From contig NC_068565.1 in assembly GCF_025698545.1 (NCBI RefSeq), positions 6,014,001-6,078,000 on the forward strand: 64,000 nt of DNA. Direction: 5' to 3'. Position numbers and translations under genes: made by a program. Position 1 is the stretch's first letter; each line of letters starts with the position of its first letter. A model generated the notes under the pieces. That model was not told where the DNA came from. It did no database searches and was given only the letters and a program-made list of their open reading frames with translations. This stretch comes from Gossypium raimondii (lineage: Eukaryota > Streptophyta > Magnoliopsida > Malvales > Malvaceae). Shown in pieces: positions 34,159 to 44,605 of the stretch.

Positions 34159-36348
34159 TGTAATGGCCCAAATTTAATGTTATCAGAATAGTGGTTTCGT
34201 AACCACAAATCCGATGAGGGAAAATTTATTTTTCTTATATTTTTATGGTCTATGATTTCACAAAATGATTTCGTGAAAATTTCATTCGAAAATTTTGACG
34301 TTTGGGCACTCAATTTAGTCAAAAGGACTAAATTGTAAAAAGTGAAAAAGTTGAGTTCTACATGTTAGAGGTGTCCAATTGTTATGAAACTTTAAATTGG
34401 AGGTCCTTATATGGTAATTAGACCATTGATTAAGTTGGTAGACAAAAATGGACATGAGATAAGTGAAATAGAAAATTTTTAAGTTAGGGGTAATTTGGTA
34501 ATCTAGTAATTAAAATTAATTAAAAGGGAAAAAGATGGCAAATTGTGCTCATCTTCTTCATTTGGACGAAATCAGCAAGGGGGAAAGCCATAGTTAGGGT
34601 TTTCAAACTTCCAAGCTCCATAATCAAGAAGAACGAAACTCGAGGCTAGATAAAGGAAAGAATAAAGTTGAAGGCTAAGTTGGTGAATTTGGCTATATTT
34701 GGCACCGAGGTAAGTTTACGGTAAATAAATGCAATATTTCAATAATTATTATTAATGTTGCTATTTTCCAGCAACTATGAATTTATATTGATGTTAATTT
34801 AAGTATAAAATGATAATGAATTAATATTAAAAAGTCCCGTTGATACATAAGGAAAGTACTGGATACAAATGTCATGACATTTGGGTAAAGAGATCCCATG
34901 TAAGACCATGTCTGGGATATTGCATTGGCATCCTTGAGATCATGAGAGGTCTCATGTAAGACCATGTCTGGGACATGGCGTTGGCACCGAGACGAGAGGT
35001 CCCATGTAAGACCATGTCTGGGACATGGCTTTGGCATGTTATGATCAGAAGAAACCCAAGTATCCTTATTGTTCCAATGTGGCTCAACGGGCTAATAAAC
35101 GAATCGTGTGCATGAAAGGTCAGTTAAAAGTAAAAATGGCAAGCTCAGGTGAGTTGTAATATTTAAGAATTTATTATATTAACAATTTATATTCAATGAT
35201 GCAGCAAGAGAGGAGTAAGTTATGAACACAATTATATTAAGTAAACAAACAAGAGAACTAGTATGAGATTAACTAAAGAGTAAACTAGAGATATAGACAC
35301 TTGAGTTTAATTATTTGTGTTAAGTATTATTATTTATTTGCTAGTAAACTTACTAAGCTTTATACTTACGTCTTTTATTTCTTTTCTCTTATAGTATTGC
35401 AAGGCTACTTCAAGAATCCTAAAGAGGTCAGAGATCGTCCACACTATCAAGAACAACTACTCGGTATTTTATGATGAAACATGTTTGAGTTATGGCATGT
35501 ATAGGGATTTAGTTATTTCATATGTTTGTAATTATGGTTTTGCTATAGAAAGATGTGTAAGCATTTGATGATGAATGGTTGTTTAAATGGTCAAGGATGA
35601 AGATGTTTGTTGTTATAAAATTCTAGGTGATAAATTATGTATGGAAATCATGAAAGAGTAAAATTTTGCAAAGAAATAGAACTCAGACAGCAACAGTGAT
35701 GTAATTTTGAAAAATCACCTAGGATAGTATAAAATGAATTAGAGAGTGAATGATATATGGAATTAAAGCTTGTTGAGTCTATTTTCATGGAAAATAACGG
35801 TTTAACAAAAGAAATTTTATATTTTGAGATATGTGAATTTTAGTGAGACAGGGTCAGATCTATTTTTGGAGTCCCATGTTCTGAATTTAGAAAATCATTA
35901 AAAATTGTAAAAAAAAATGGTTAAGAGTTATAGTTTATATGTCTAGATTCCTTGTTGAGTCTATTTTCTGTAAAAACAAGTAAGAACTTCATATGAAAAT
36001 CCTACAGTGAGAAAACTTATTTTTAGTGGCAAGAGGTCAGGACAGTCAGGTGGTGAAACAGGGGAGACTTTAACTAATAAACTGTACTAATTGGCTGAAC
36101 CAAAAATTCTAAAAATTTTATGGTAAGTATATATATAAGTCTAGTTTTATGGAAAATTTACGGAGTTAAATTTTGAGTTCCGTAGCTCAAGTTATAATTA
36201 ATTTAGTAACTACTGCCCAATTGGACAGATTTGCTGTAAATAGTGAAATAAATTTTCAAACCAAGTGTTTATGCACCGAATTAGTAAGATAAGCTAAGTA
36301 ATGTCTCGTGCTCGACTCCGGCAACGGTATCGGGTAAGGGGTGTTACA
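34159..36348. mobile_element. Solo-LTR-like element (2.19 kb)
   Basis: It begins 'tgtaatggccc' and ends 'ggtgttaca', a TG...CA pair. The flanks 'aatct' (34154-34158) and 'catct' (36349-36353) form a five-base target duplication with one mismatch. There is no coding sequence inside. The opening resembles that of the block at 36991 ('tgtaatgaccc', then 'atagtggtttcgtagccaca'). Large non-coding LTRs with these ends belong, I believe, to Gypsy elements in cotton, but no internal region is here to confirm it. Confidence 0.65.
34888..35040. repeat. Minisatellite, ~60-bp unit, about 2.5 copies
   Basis: The phrase 'cccatgtaagaccatgtctg' with 'ggacatgg' recurs three times at 50-70-bp spacing within the solo-LTR-like element. 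It is a repeat internal to that LTR, not a CRISPR array. Confidence 0.8.
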
Positions 36349-36990
36349 CATCTTCAACGGGCTCCATATCTGCTAACTCGGCAAACAATTGAACGTGTTC
36401 AGTGTTAACCCTCCTAGTGGGGCAGTATTGTACAACTATTATCTCCACGTCTTCAGCATCTAAACGTTTAATCTCAGTAAATTTTAAGATTTGACGAAAT
36501 TGAACATTTATAAAATAGTCTCTATATCCTCCTCCCATAACATCGAGCAAATTTTGCATTGATTTTTCCTTTCATATCATTAACAGACACATTCCTTACA
36601 AATTTCATTCCTATTTTTTGTCGAGATTGAAATATGCAACCAACAGTTGTTTTTAAAATTAATCCATCTAAATGAACCATACGATGAATTGGTTTTTCAT
36701 ATTCTATACTAACTTGAACCTTACTTTTGCAGTGGAAAACACAAATCTTCCTTCTTTTTTCTTTTCTCCTCTTCTACAAAATATATTTTTTCTTCTTAGA
36801 TATTGCTACAAAAAATTTCAATAAAATACTAGCTTTCAAAACTAATATATTGTTGGTCAGGTGGGTTAGGGTATATATAGCGATCGGAGGTGCCGCTTGA
36901 CACATCGATGGTATTGATTAAAATATATATTTTAGAAATGGAAAAAGAACATGAAAAAAAATCAGGAAAAAAAAGCTGAAATGAAAAGAA

Positions 36991-39110
36991 AATGTAATGA
37001 CCCATTTTCAGTAAATCGAAATAGTGGTTTCGTAGCCACAAATCCGAGCTAGAAAGAAAATTTATTTTAATATTGTGGTATGGTCTATATTATGATAGGA
37101 AGGTTGCATGAAAATTTTGATAATAAAATTTTATTGATTATATGGTAAAATTTATTTAAATAGATTAAATAAAAAATGCATTTCGGGACTTTGTTCCTCA
37201 GAATGGATTCGTAAATATTTATTATAAATATTTACGAAGTTAGTTGTGTATCTAATTATGTTTTGACTAGGATAATTTGATGTAATTAGAAGAAATTAGG
37301 AAAAGGGATTAGATCGAAATAAGTGTGAAAGTTTAATTATAAATTAAAGAAAGTTAAAAGGACCAAATAGGAAGTATGCCTTTTCTAAGATTGAGGCGGC
37401 ATAACAAATGAAATATCTAAGATATTTTTATTTAAAATATATATTATATATTATATTATTTAATTAATAAGTTATATTATATTATATTATATTATATTAT
37501 ATTATATAAAACAAATGAAAAGAAAGAAACAGAATAGAATTTGAAACGGAACAGGGAGAAAGAAAGAAAGAAAGAAAAAGTAAAGAAGAAAATTAGAGTT
37601 TTAAGGTTCAATTTTAAATTGGTAAGTCAAATTAAGTTCTTTTCTTGAAATTTTGAGTTTACTAGTAGGTATATGTTGAAATTTTGAAAGTTAGTAGAAT
37701 TTTTTATGTAGTTTATATTGAATTAGTGGATGAATTAGATTGAATTGATGAAAATTCAAACTAGGATTGGGAAAAGGATTAAATTGGGGAAAACGTTATA
37801 AGTTTAATGTAAAATTGTAAGAAATTGATATTTAGGTTTATTAGTGAAAATTTGAGAGTTAAGTCAAGTTGTAAGTAGAATTTAAGTAAAAATAAGGTAT
37901 AGATTGTGATAGAAATAGAAATAATTTTAGTTATGAATTAAATTGAAATGTTATCTAAGGTAAGAAATTATGAAATTATTATATCATATATGTTTATTTT
38001 ATTAAATAATATAGGAAATTTATTTGATTGTTTTTTTTCTAATATATAAATGTTATGTGTTTTATATGAAATTGAAGAGAAAGAAAGGAAAGGAAATGAT
38101 CTAATTGAAGAAAAAGGAAAAGAGAAGGCTAAGGAGTGAAGGAAGACATCATCTCAACCTTTTGTTGTAAGAACTACAAGATTATTTTACTTTAAATTTT
38201 TTTATTTAAATGCTTATATTATAGTATAGAATTATTTAGAAATAAAATAAAATAAAGTAAAATAAAAGATTATAGAATTATGAAATTTGTAAAGAAAATG
38301 ATAGATGGAAAGTATAAGGTGGTATATTGTTTGAACATTAAGTAAATGTTGTGACAAAAGTATATATATGTGAAAATGGTGTGATAATTGTGAATTGTGA
38401 AATAAGCACTAAATTGTTATGATGGAGAAATGAGAAGTGTTTTTCGAAATAATTCTATAAAGTATTTAAATGAATGAGATTCAGTTCTAATGCCCAAGTA
38501 GATGGATTTTAGAACTACCAGGATATTAGTGGCATGCCATTAAGGAACTTAGCGCGCTCTCTGATTTTTAGCACGTTAGTGCTCTCTGACTATTAGCACG
38601 TTGGTGCTCTTTGATATTTAGCATGTCAGTGCTCTCTGTATAGCACTTTAGTGCTCTCTGTTCATTAGTGCATAATAATGCACCTCTGTATTTGTTTCAT
38701 ATATCCGGTGTGTTCTAGAAAATCTACTTTGGGCTAAGATTATGATTTGTGGATAAAAGCGAATCATTAAAATGCTAAGTTTGACTCGAGGAGGTAAAGT
38801 CAAGATAGAAGATCTCTCATCTCATCACATCCTCAAGAGCTTCAAAAGTAGGTACCATATTTTGAATTAAAATGGCATGTACATAGACAGTCAGTTATGC
38901 TTCCATGTGTTAGGAACTAAAATGTAAACTCTTGAACTTCTATCTATTTTTAGGTACTTTACGTATTTTGGTATATATATGAAATGAATTAGTAAAACTA
39001 TATGTATGTTTGCAAATATGGTTGGTAAGTTAAAATGCTATGTATAAATGTTTTAATTAAACAATATCTAGCTATAACCGTTTTGGCACCAAATGTAATA
39101 TCCTTATACT
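36991..39110. mobile_element. Second LTR-like block, right end eroded
   Basis: It starts 'tgtaatgaccca', followed by the 'aatagtggtttcgtagcca' box shared with 34159. It carries its own minisatellite at about 38548-38665. A closing '...gtgttaca' is missing. The block fades near 'gcaccaaatgtaatatcc' at 39088-39105. It includes an (ATATT)n tract near 37473-37505 and no ORF. Confidence 0.5.
38548..38665. repeat. Short tandem repeat, ~30-bp units
   Basis: About four units contain 'agcacgttagtgctctctg' with variation. The motif includes an imperfect inverted pair, 'agcac' and 'gtgct'. The units sit inside the LTR-like block. Confidence 0.8.
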
Positions 39111-39146
39111 GGGTCAGTACGATTAGACCATGTAGAGGGTTGTTAT

Positions 39147-39200
39147 AGAAAGGGCATGGGAGCTCGTGACCATCTGATCACGAGTTCTCATGCCCTTTCT
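39147..39200. other. 23-bp perfect hairpin with 8-base loop
   Basis: Arms 39147-39169 and 39178-39200 pair along all 23 positions (two as G-U if read as RNA). The loop is 'ccatctga'. The outer arm sequence is 'agaaagggcatg' and its complement. It is markedly more GC-rich than its surroundings, lies just past the LTR-like block and belongs to no recognised gene. Confidence 0.85.
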
Positions 39201-40065
39201 TTTCATTCACAACTTTTGTTTTCTGATTTATGCTTTTTTTCCTTTTCTTCTGTTTTCTATTTGACCAACAGGTAAAAAAATGTTTTAACTTTCTCGGTGT
39301 TGCCTAACATGCCGACGATACCATTAAAAAATATTTTTAAACTTAGTATACCCATTTATTTTTTGGGTATTTTTCAAAATTACTTATCGGTGCTGCCTAA
39401 TACAATGGTGACACAAAAAAAAATTAAAAAACTAATCATGTTGTAATGATTGGAGCAAATTTTGGATGGTGCAGTTGGTGTGTCAGGAGGCACCAGTAAA
39501 GAACTATAGCAAATATCTATTTTCGTAAATAATTTTTTACTTACCCATTTTGATAAATAATTTTTTTTACATTATTTGAGTAAAAAAATTCCAAATATCC
39601 TCATTTCTACAATTTGCAAATCAAGTACCTCATTTCTACAATTTTAATCTAATAGAAATAAATAATTAAACTGCACCGAGGAAGGTGGATGTATACGTTC
39701 GGAGATTTGTTGACTTTCATGTCGGTAAAAGAGTCCAAACCATCTCGAGATTTGTTTATCTTCACATCTCATGGTGATGTTTGTAGTACATTCCGAGAAA
39801 TCAAAACTAAGTTGTAGATTATCTAGCCAAACAAACCTTGATCAGAATTGATAATTTGCAAATATTCGATGCTCCTCATCCGATGACGCACACGTTAATG
39901 GATTTGGACAAGAATAATAATATTTTTTCCTTTTCAGAATACTATTTTGTAATTAGTTTTACTTTAGTATTTTCACACACACAAAAATATATATATATAT
40001 ATATAAGCCTTATAAAATTGCAAACACCGAGGCCCTCCCCTGCTTTCGTGTATTATATATATATA
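39201..40065. other. Spacer with TA-rich tracts, nothing coding
   Basis: There is no gene. The flank of the foldback MITE is itself duplicated: 'gccttataaaattgcaaaca' near 40007 and 'gccttataaagttgcaaaca' near 40858. Confidence 0.5.
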
Positions 40066-40846
40066 AGAGTAAACTACACCCATGGTCACTTTTGTTTACC
40101 TTAGGTTACGTTTTAGTCACTTATGTTTGAAATATTACGTTTTAGTCATTTACGTTATCATGTTGTAACATTTTAGTCACTGAGCCATTAATCGTCGTTA
40201 ATGGTGTAACGGTAAGCTAACGTGGAACATTAAATCATCATTTCAAACAAAATTTTAAGTTAAATTATACAATTGATCCCCATATTTTTTCGTTTTAAGC
40301 AATTTAATTTTTTTCTCTTATGTTCTTTAAACTTTCCTCTCTTTTTTCCATTCTCTTTTGTTTCTTCCTCTGTTTTCATACATTTCCTATTTCTTTTAAC
40401 ATATTAGGAAGTCAAATTGGCAGTGAAAAAAGAAGTAGGAAGTCGACTATCATCATTGCCTATAACCAAAACCCATACCATACTTCTTTCTTCACTGCCA
40501 ATTCGACTTCCTGGTATGTTAAAAGAAATAAAGAAAGTAGGAAAACAGAGGGAGAAGCAGAAGGGAATAGAAAAAAGCAAGAAAGTTAAAAGAACCTAAA
40601 AGAATTAAATTGCTCAAAACGAAAAATTATGGGGACCAATTGTATAATTTAACCTAAAGTTTTTGTTTGAAATGATAATTTAACGTGCCACGTCAGCTTA
40701 CCATTACACCATTAACGACAATTAACGGCTCAGTGACAAAATATTATAACACGATAACGTAAGTGACTAAAACGTACCATTTCAAACATAAGTGACTAAA
40801 ATGTAACTTAAGGTAAACAAAAGTGACCATGGGTGTAGTTTACCCT
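40066..40846. mobile_element. 781-bp foldback MITE
   Basis: The element is almost completely self-complementary. The left end, 'agagtaaactacacccatgg', is the inverse of the right end, 'ccatgggtgtagtttaccct'. The arms of about 370 bp continue through 'acgttttagtcact', 'gtaacggtaagct' and 'gcaatttaat' to inner arms around 'ggaagtcaaattggcagtg' and 'cactgccaattcgacttcc'. There is no ORF, and TATA-rich flanks may be the target duplication. A one-armed relative lies at 54843-55190. Confidence 0.85.
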
Positions 40847-40926
40847 ATATATAAAAAGCCTTATAAAGTTGCAAACAGCAAGGTGTTATTATCATATTCT
40901 TAGTCAAGAAATTACAGTTAGGTTCA

Positions 40927-43180
40927 ATGGAAATTACAAAAGAATATGAAGATGGATTGAAGCTGATGGAAGAACTAACCACCAATGCTCAGCAAATCCA
41001 AGAACAGGTTTTGAGCCAAAACTGACCACAAATGCAGGAACACAGTATCTGAGTCGATTCATCAATGGCGATGCCGACAAGCAATGCTTCAAAACCAATG
41101 TTCCCATTGTTACTTATGAAGATATCAAGCCTTACATTGACCGGATCGCCAATGGGGAGACATCAAACATCCTTTTAACCCAACCCGTCCACGAGTTCCA
41201 TTTAAGGTCTAAATTTCTTGTCTTTCTTTTAAATTTTCTTGCTATATATGTTTCCTAGTTCCTACCATTTCAATTCCCTGTTTCATTATACGCAGCACTG
41301 GAACTTCAGGAGGCCTGCCGAAGTTGATACCTGTGACGGTTGGAACTTATAATCAAAGAGCTGTTTATTATTTTACCCTGTTGGGATCTCTGATGAATAA
41401 GTAAGAAACTGTAGTACTGCATGTATGTATGTATGTGATATTTCAACCAAATCAGAAAACTAACTAGTAAATGAGTTCTATTTATTCAGACAATTTGGAT
41501 TTGGTGACTTGGACAAAACCGGCAAGAGATTGCAACTTTTGTTTGCCAAAACAGGGTCTGAAACCGCTTGCGGCCTCAAGGCAACAACTGTTCCCCAGTT
41601 TAGAACCGCCATTCCCAAGCTTTTAACAAGCCCATTGAGACAATCTTTTGCCCAGACAACAACCAGAGCATGTTCTGCCAACTACTCCTCGGTTTAATAC
41701 ACCGAGACGAAGTTGTTTCAGTCGGCTCGACCTTTGCCACCGTTGTGCTAAGAGCCATCAAGTTTTTAGAACAGCACTAGGGAGAGCTATGCTCCAACAT
41801 AAGAACGGGTCGAATAAGCGATTGGGTCAACGATCCGGCTGCCGAAACATCGTAACATCGATCGTAAAGCCTAATCCTAAACTGGCCGATTCAATCGAAA
41901 ACCTATGTGGTTGTAAATAATGGGAAGGAATATTCAGAAAGGTATGGCCTAAAGCCAAGCTTGTCGATGCTATTACCACAGGTTTTATGAGCCAATACGC
42001 TGAAACACTTGAATTCTACAGCGGAGGGCTGCCTTTAGTGTCAACTGGTTATATTTGCTCGGAGGCTATTTGTGGGATCAATTTAGAGCCTCTAAGTAAG
42101 CTTTTTGAGGTCTCTTACACATTCTTCCCCTACATGGCTTACTTTGAATTCCTTCCTGTGGAAAAAGACGGCGCAACCATATGTCCGAACAGATTTAGTT
42201 TAATGCTAAACCTGTTGATCTTGTAAATGTGAAGCCTGGTCACTATTACGAATTGCTTGTTACAACTTATGGAGGTAAAATTCCTTATCTGATCTATAGC
42301 AATTAAAAAATCCCTTTGCTATACTTACATTTAGGATTTGGTCCTTTTACTTTGACATAATTCTATCCCTTTATTTTACTTTTATAATTTAATTATTTTG
42401 GTTAAAATATTTATGTGCATTTTTACTTAAGAATACCTCATTCAGCATGATGAATTAGTAAAATGATTTACATCGGTAAATTTAAGTGTCATAATTAAGT
42501 GTATAATCAAAATATCGCAAATTAAAGTTCAAGGACTAAAACCCAATTTTAAACATAATAGAAGGGCCAAAACTATAAATTTACCTAAAAGAAAAGTTTC
42601 ATGTAATATCTAATGTTATCTTTGATAAGTATTTTTTAAGGATTATATCAATACAAAGTTGAAGACATTTTAAAGGTGATCGGTTTTTATAACAACACAC
42701 CTTGATTTCAATTCATAGAGAGGCAGAACGTTATTCTAAATATCGAATCAGATAAAACAAGTGAATTGAATCTTTTAAATGCAGTGAACCAAGCAAAGAC
42801 TCTTATTGATTCATTAGGGTTCATCTTGAGATGGTACACTAGCCATGTTGATGCATCTTCAATACCAGGCCACTATGTCGTATTTTGGGAGCTCAAGGCA
42901 AAAGAAGGCAACGACAATATTGTAGAGCTTGATAGGACGATAATGACGGAATGTTGCTCTAGAATGGAAGAGTCATTGGATTTTATATACAGATTGTATA
43001 GGAAGGAAAATGCAATTGCAGCTTTGGAGATGAAGGTTTTGAAGCATTAATGGATTACCATGTGTCTCAAGGAGCTTCTTTGAGCCAATACAAGGGATCT
43101 ACTTGCATTAAATCTAAAGAAGCCATTCTAGTGTGATGGCAAGGTTTTTTATCCCGAAGAAACCAAAGGAATTTGGTTAA
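40927..43180 (+). pseudogene. GH3 acyl-amido synthetase pseudogene, PBS3/GH3.12-like
   Basis: Four exons are recognisable: 40927-41206, 41296-41400, 41490-42274 and 42641 to about 43130, with GT-AG junctions in the right phase. The protein reads MEITKEYEDGLKLMEEL, NVPIVTYEDIKPYIDR, the adenylation motif LSTGTSGGLPK, SYTFFPYMAYFEFLPVE, then IGFYNN, SIPGHYVVFWELK and MEESLDFIYR. Family members adenylate an acyl acid and join it to an amino acid. The resemblance is to Arabidopsis GH3.12/PBS3, which conjugates isochorismate with glutamate in salicylate synthesis. Lesions: a frame break near 41015 followed by stop TGA; TAG at 41778-41780 (expected Trp); a frame break near 41850; TAA at 41918-41920; and further breaks in exon 4. 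It is not functional. Confidence 0.88.
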
Positions 43181-44500
43181 TTTTTACTTTTGGTATCATT
43201 CCAATTATAAAATTTAGTTGTTACCCAACTGATAATAATAATAATCTATCAGTTTTATGTTATGTTAAATTGTAATTTTATAGTATTTTTAATTTGATTA
43301 ATTTTATCTCTTATATTTTTTGATATTTCAATTCGACTCAAATAACATCTATATTAAATTCATTAACTAAATAATGTAACTTTTTACTAGTATTGTGTAA
43401 AAATAATAATCTAACATGACATTACATGACTTTTCTATTACATGTTATAAAATTTTAAGTAAATAAATGGTTGCCCTCAAAAAAAAAAAATTTTGTTTAA
43501 TCCTAAAAACTACAAAAATATATGTTAATACAATAGTAAAATTACATTTTAATTCTCATGAAAATATATAACTCAATTTCACCTCCGTCCCAAGAAAATT
43601 TTTAGCTTCGTCTTTGATGTCTATCACATAATATTTTAAAGATAGCAAAATTCAACTTAATGAATTTAGTGGCTAGCCTTATATTAGAAATAAAATTTAA
43701 AAAGAACAGGTATTAGAAATGAAAAAATTAGATTTATTGATTGTTACATGAAAAATAAATTATGTCGAACACTTTTCAAGAAAGAATTTCAATCAAAATT
43801 AGATTTAAGAGATGATATTTTGAAAAAATGTCACTAATTTAAATATAAATCATAAAATTGATATAAAATTTGTTTCAATTAAAATTTTATCTCAAAAGAA
43901 AAGAAAATTAATTGTGAGTTTAACTCAAATAAGGCAATAAATCTTCATGTAACAGGAGATGAAATTGTGTGGAATTAATATGTCACACTATTTATATTAA
44001 TTTTGGATAGATTAATGTGTCGTTTTGATTTTCAATATTTTTTGGAACAAAAGTCATAAAGGTTTAATCCATATAACACTTTAATCACACTAAATCAAAA
44101 ACCCAAGAATAAAACAAAACCACCTAATTTGACCATCGCCCAAAACGTGATAAAATCATGAATAAAGTTCCAGTCATAAATGCCAATTTGGGGCAGTCAA
44201 TGGCTGCCATTGCCAGTGGTAACCCCTAAAGTACACTCACCAAACTACCTTCGTATCTTTTATTTTCAATTTAATAATTATCCATTAAATTTAAAATCAA
44301 ATCACTGGACCAAAGCATCGTATTTTCATTAAACCAATCAAACCAAGACATGCCCAGCACAAATTGTCTTGTCCCACTTCTTAACACTGATTGAACATTT
44401 TAATATTCTTTTATAAAATAAAAAATAAAATAAAAAAGGACCCGAAGCTTTTTACTCTTTAGAGGGCATATTTTAAAGCTCCCGCAGAACTCTGCTTTCT
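43181..44500. other. Spacer between GH3 pseudogene and DEP1
   Basis: It is A/T-rich, with an A-run near 43480, and no ORF or repeat family was recognised. The last few hundred bases presumably hold DEP1 regulatory sequence. Confidence 0.5.
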
Positions 44501-44605
44501 TTTCTTTTTTGGTTTATTTAAAGATTCTGCTTATTGTTCTACCTATATAGATAAAGAGAGAGGCCTTTTGTTTTGGCAGTGGCTGTAGTGAACGGAGGCG
44601 TTGAT
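44501..44605 (+). promoter_or_regulatory. DEP1 core promoter and leader
   Basis: Two TATA-like sites are present, 'tatttaaag' near 44515 and 'ctatatagat' near 44542. Use of the second would start the transcript at about 44575, after the TTG that replaces the expected first ATG, so the ATG at 44606 would be the natural start. The frame upstream of 44573 meets a TAA at 44552-44554, so there is no earlier in-frame ATG. Confidence 0.45.

Larger units (their letters stand above)
33376..36720 (-). pseudogene. MULE-like transposase relic split by an LTR insertion
   Basis: On the minus strand two halves flank 34159-36348. The upstream half (36720-36350) reads MVHLDGLILKTTVGC, then VNDMKGKINAKF, then EHVQLFAELADMEPVEDV. 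The downstream half (34158-33400) reads on through ASVDR, EIDLNVG and GIVIHNDPEAHMS to HVFEFPKYPNII. I recall this layout from the N-terminal region of MuDR-like transposase proteins annotated in cotton; that is memory only. No DDE core or zinc finger is visible. Stops and frameshifts are present. Confidence 0.45.

Noticed and set aside
34783..35087. Overlapping minus-strand frames rich in SQTWSYM-like repeats
   Set aside because: They are translations of the minisatellite inside the solo-LTR-like element, with no start context or family match.
38548..38665. Regularly spaced short repeats that could suggest CRISPR
   Set aside because: The units are adjacent and diverged with no unique spacers, in a plant LTR-like block.
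39147..39200. Calling the hairpin a microRNA gene
   Set aside because: Total length of 54 bases with an 8-base loop is shorter than normal plant precursors, and no small-RNA evidence is available; left as an unexplained hairpin.
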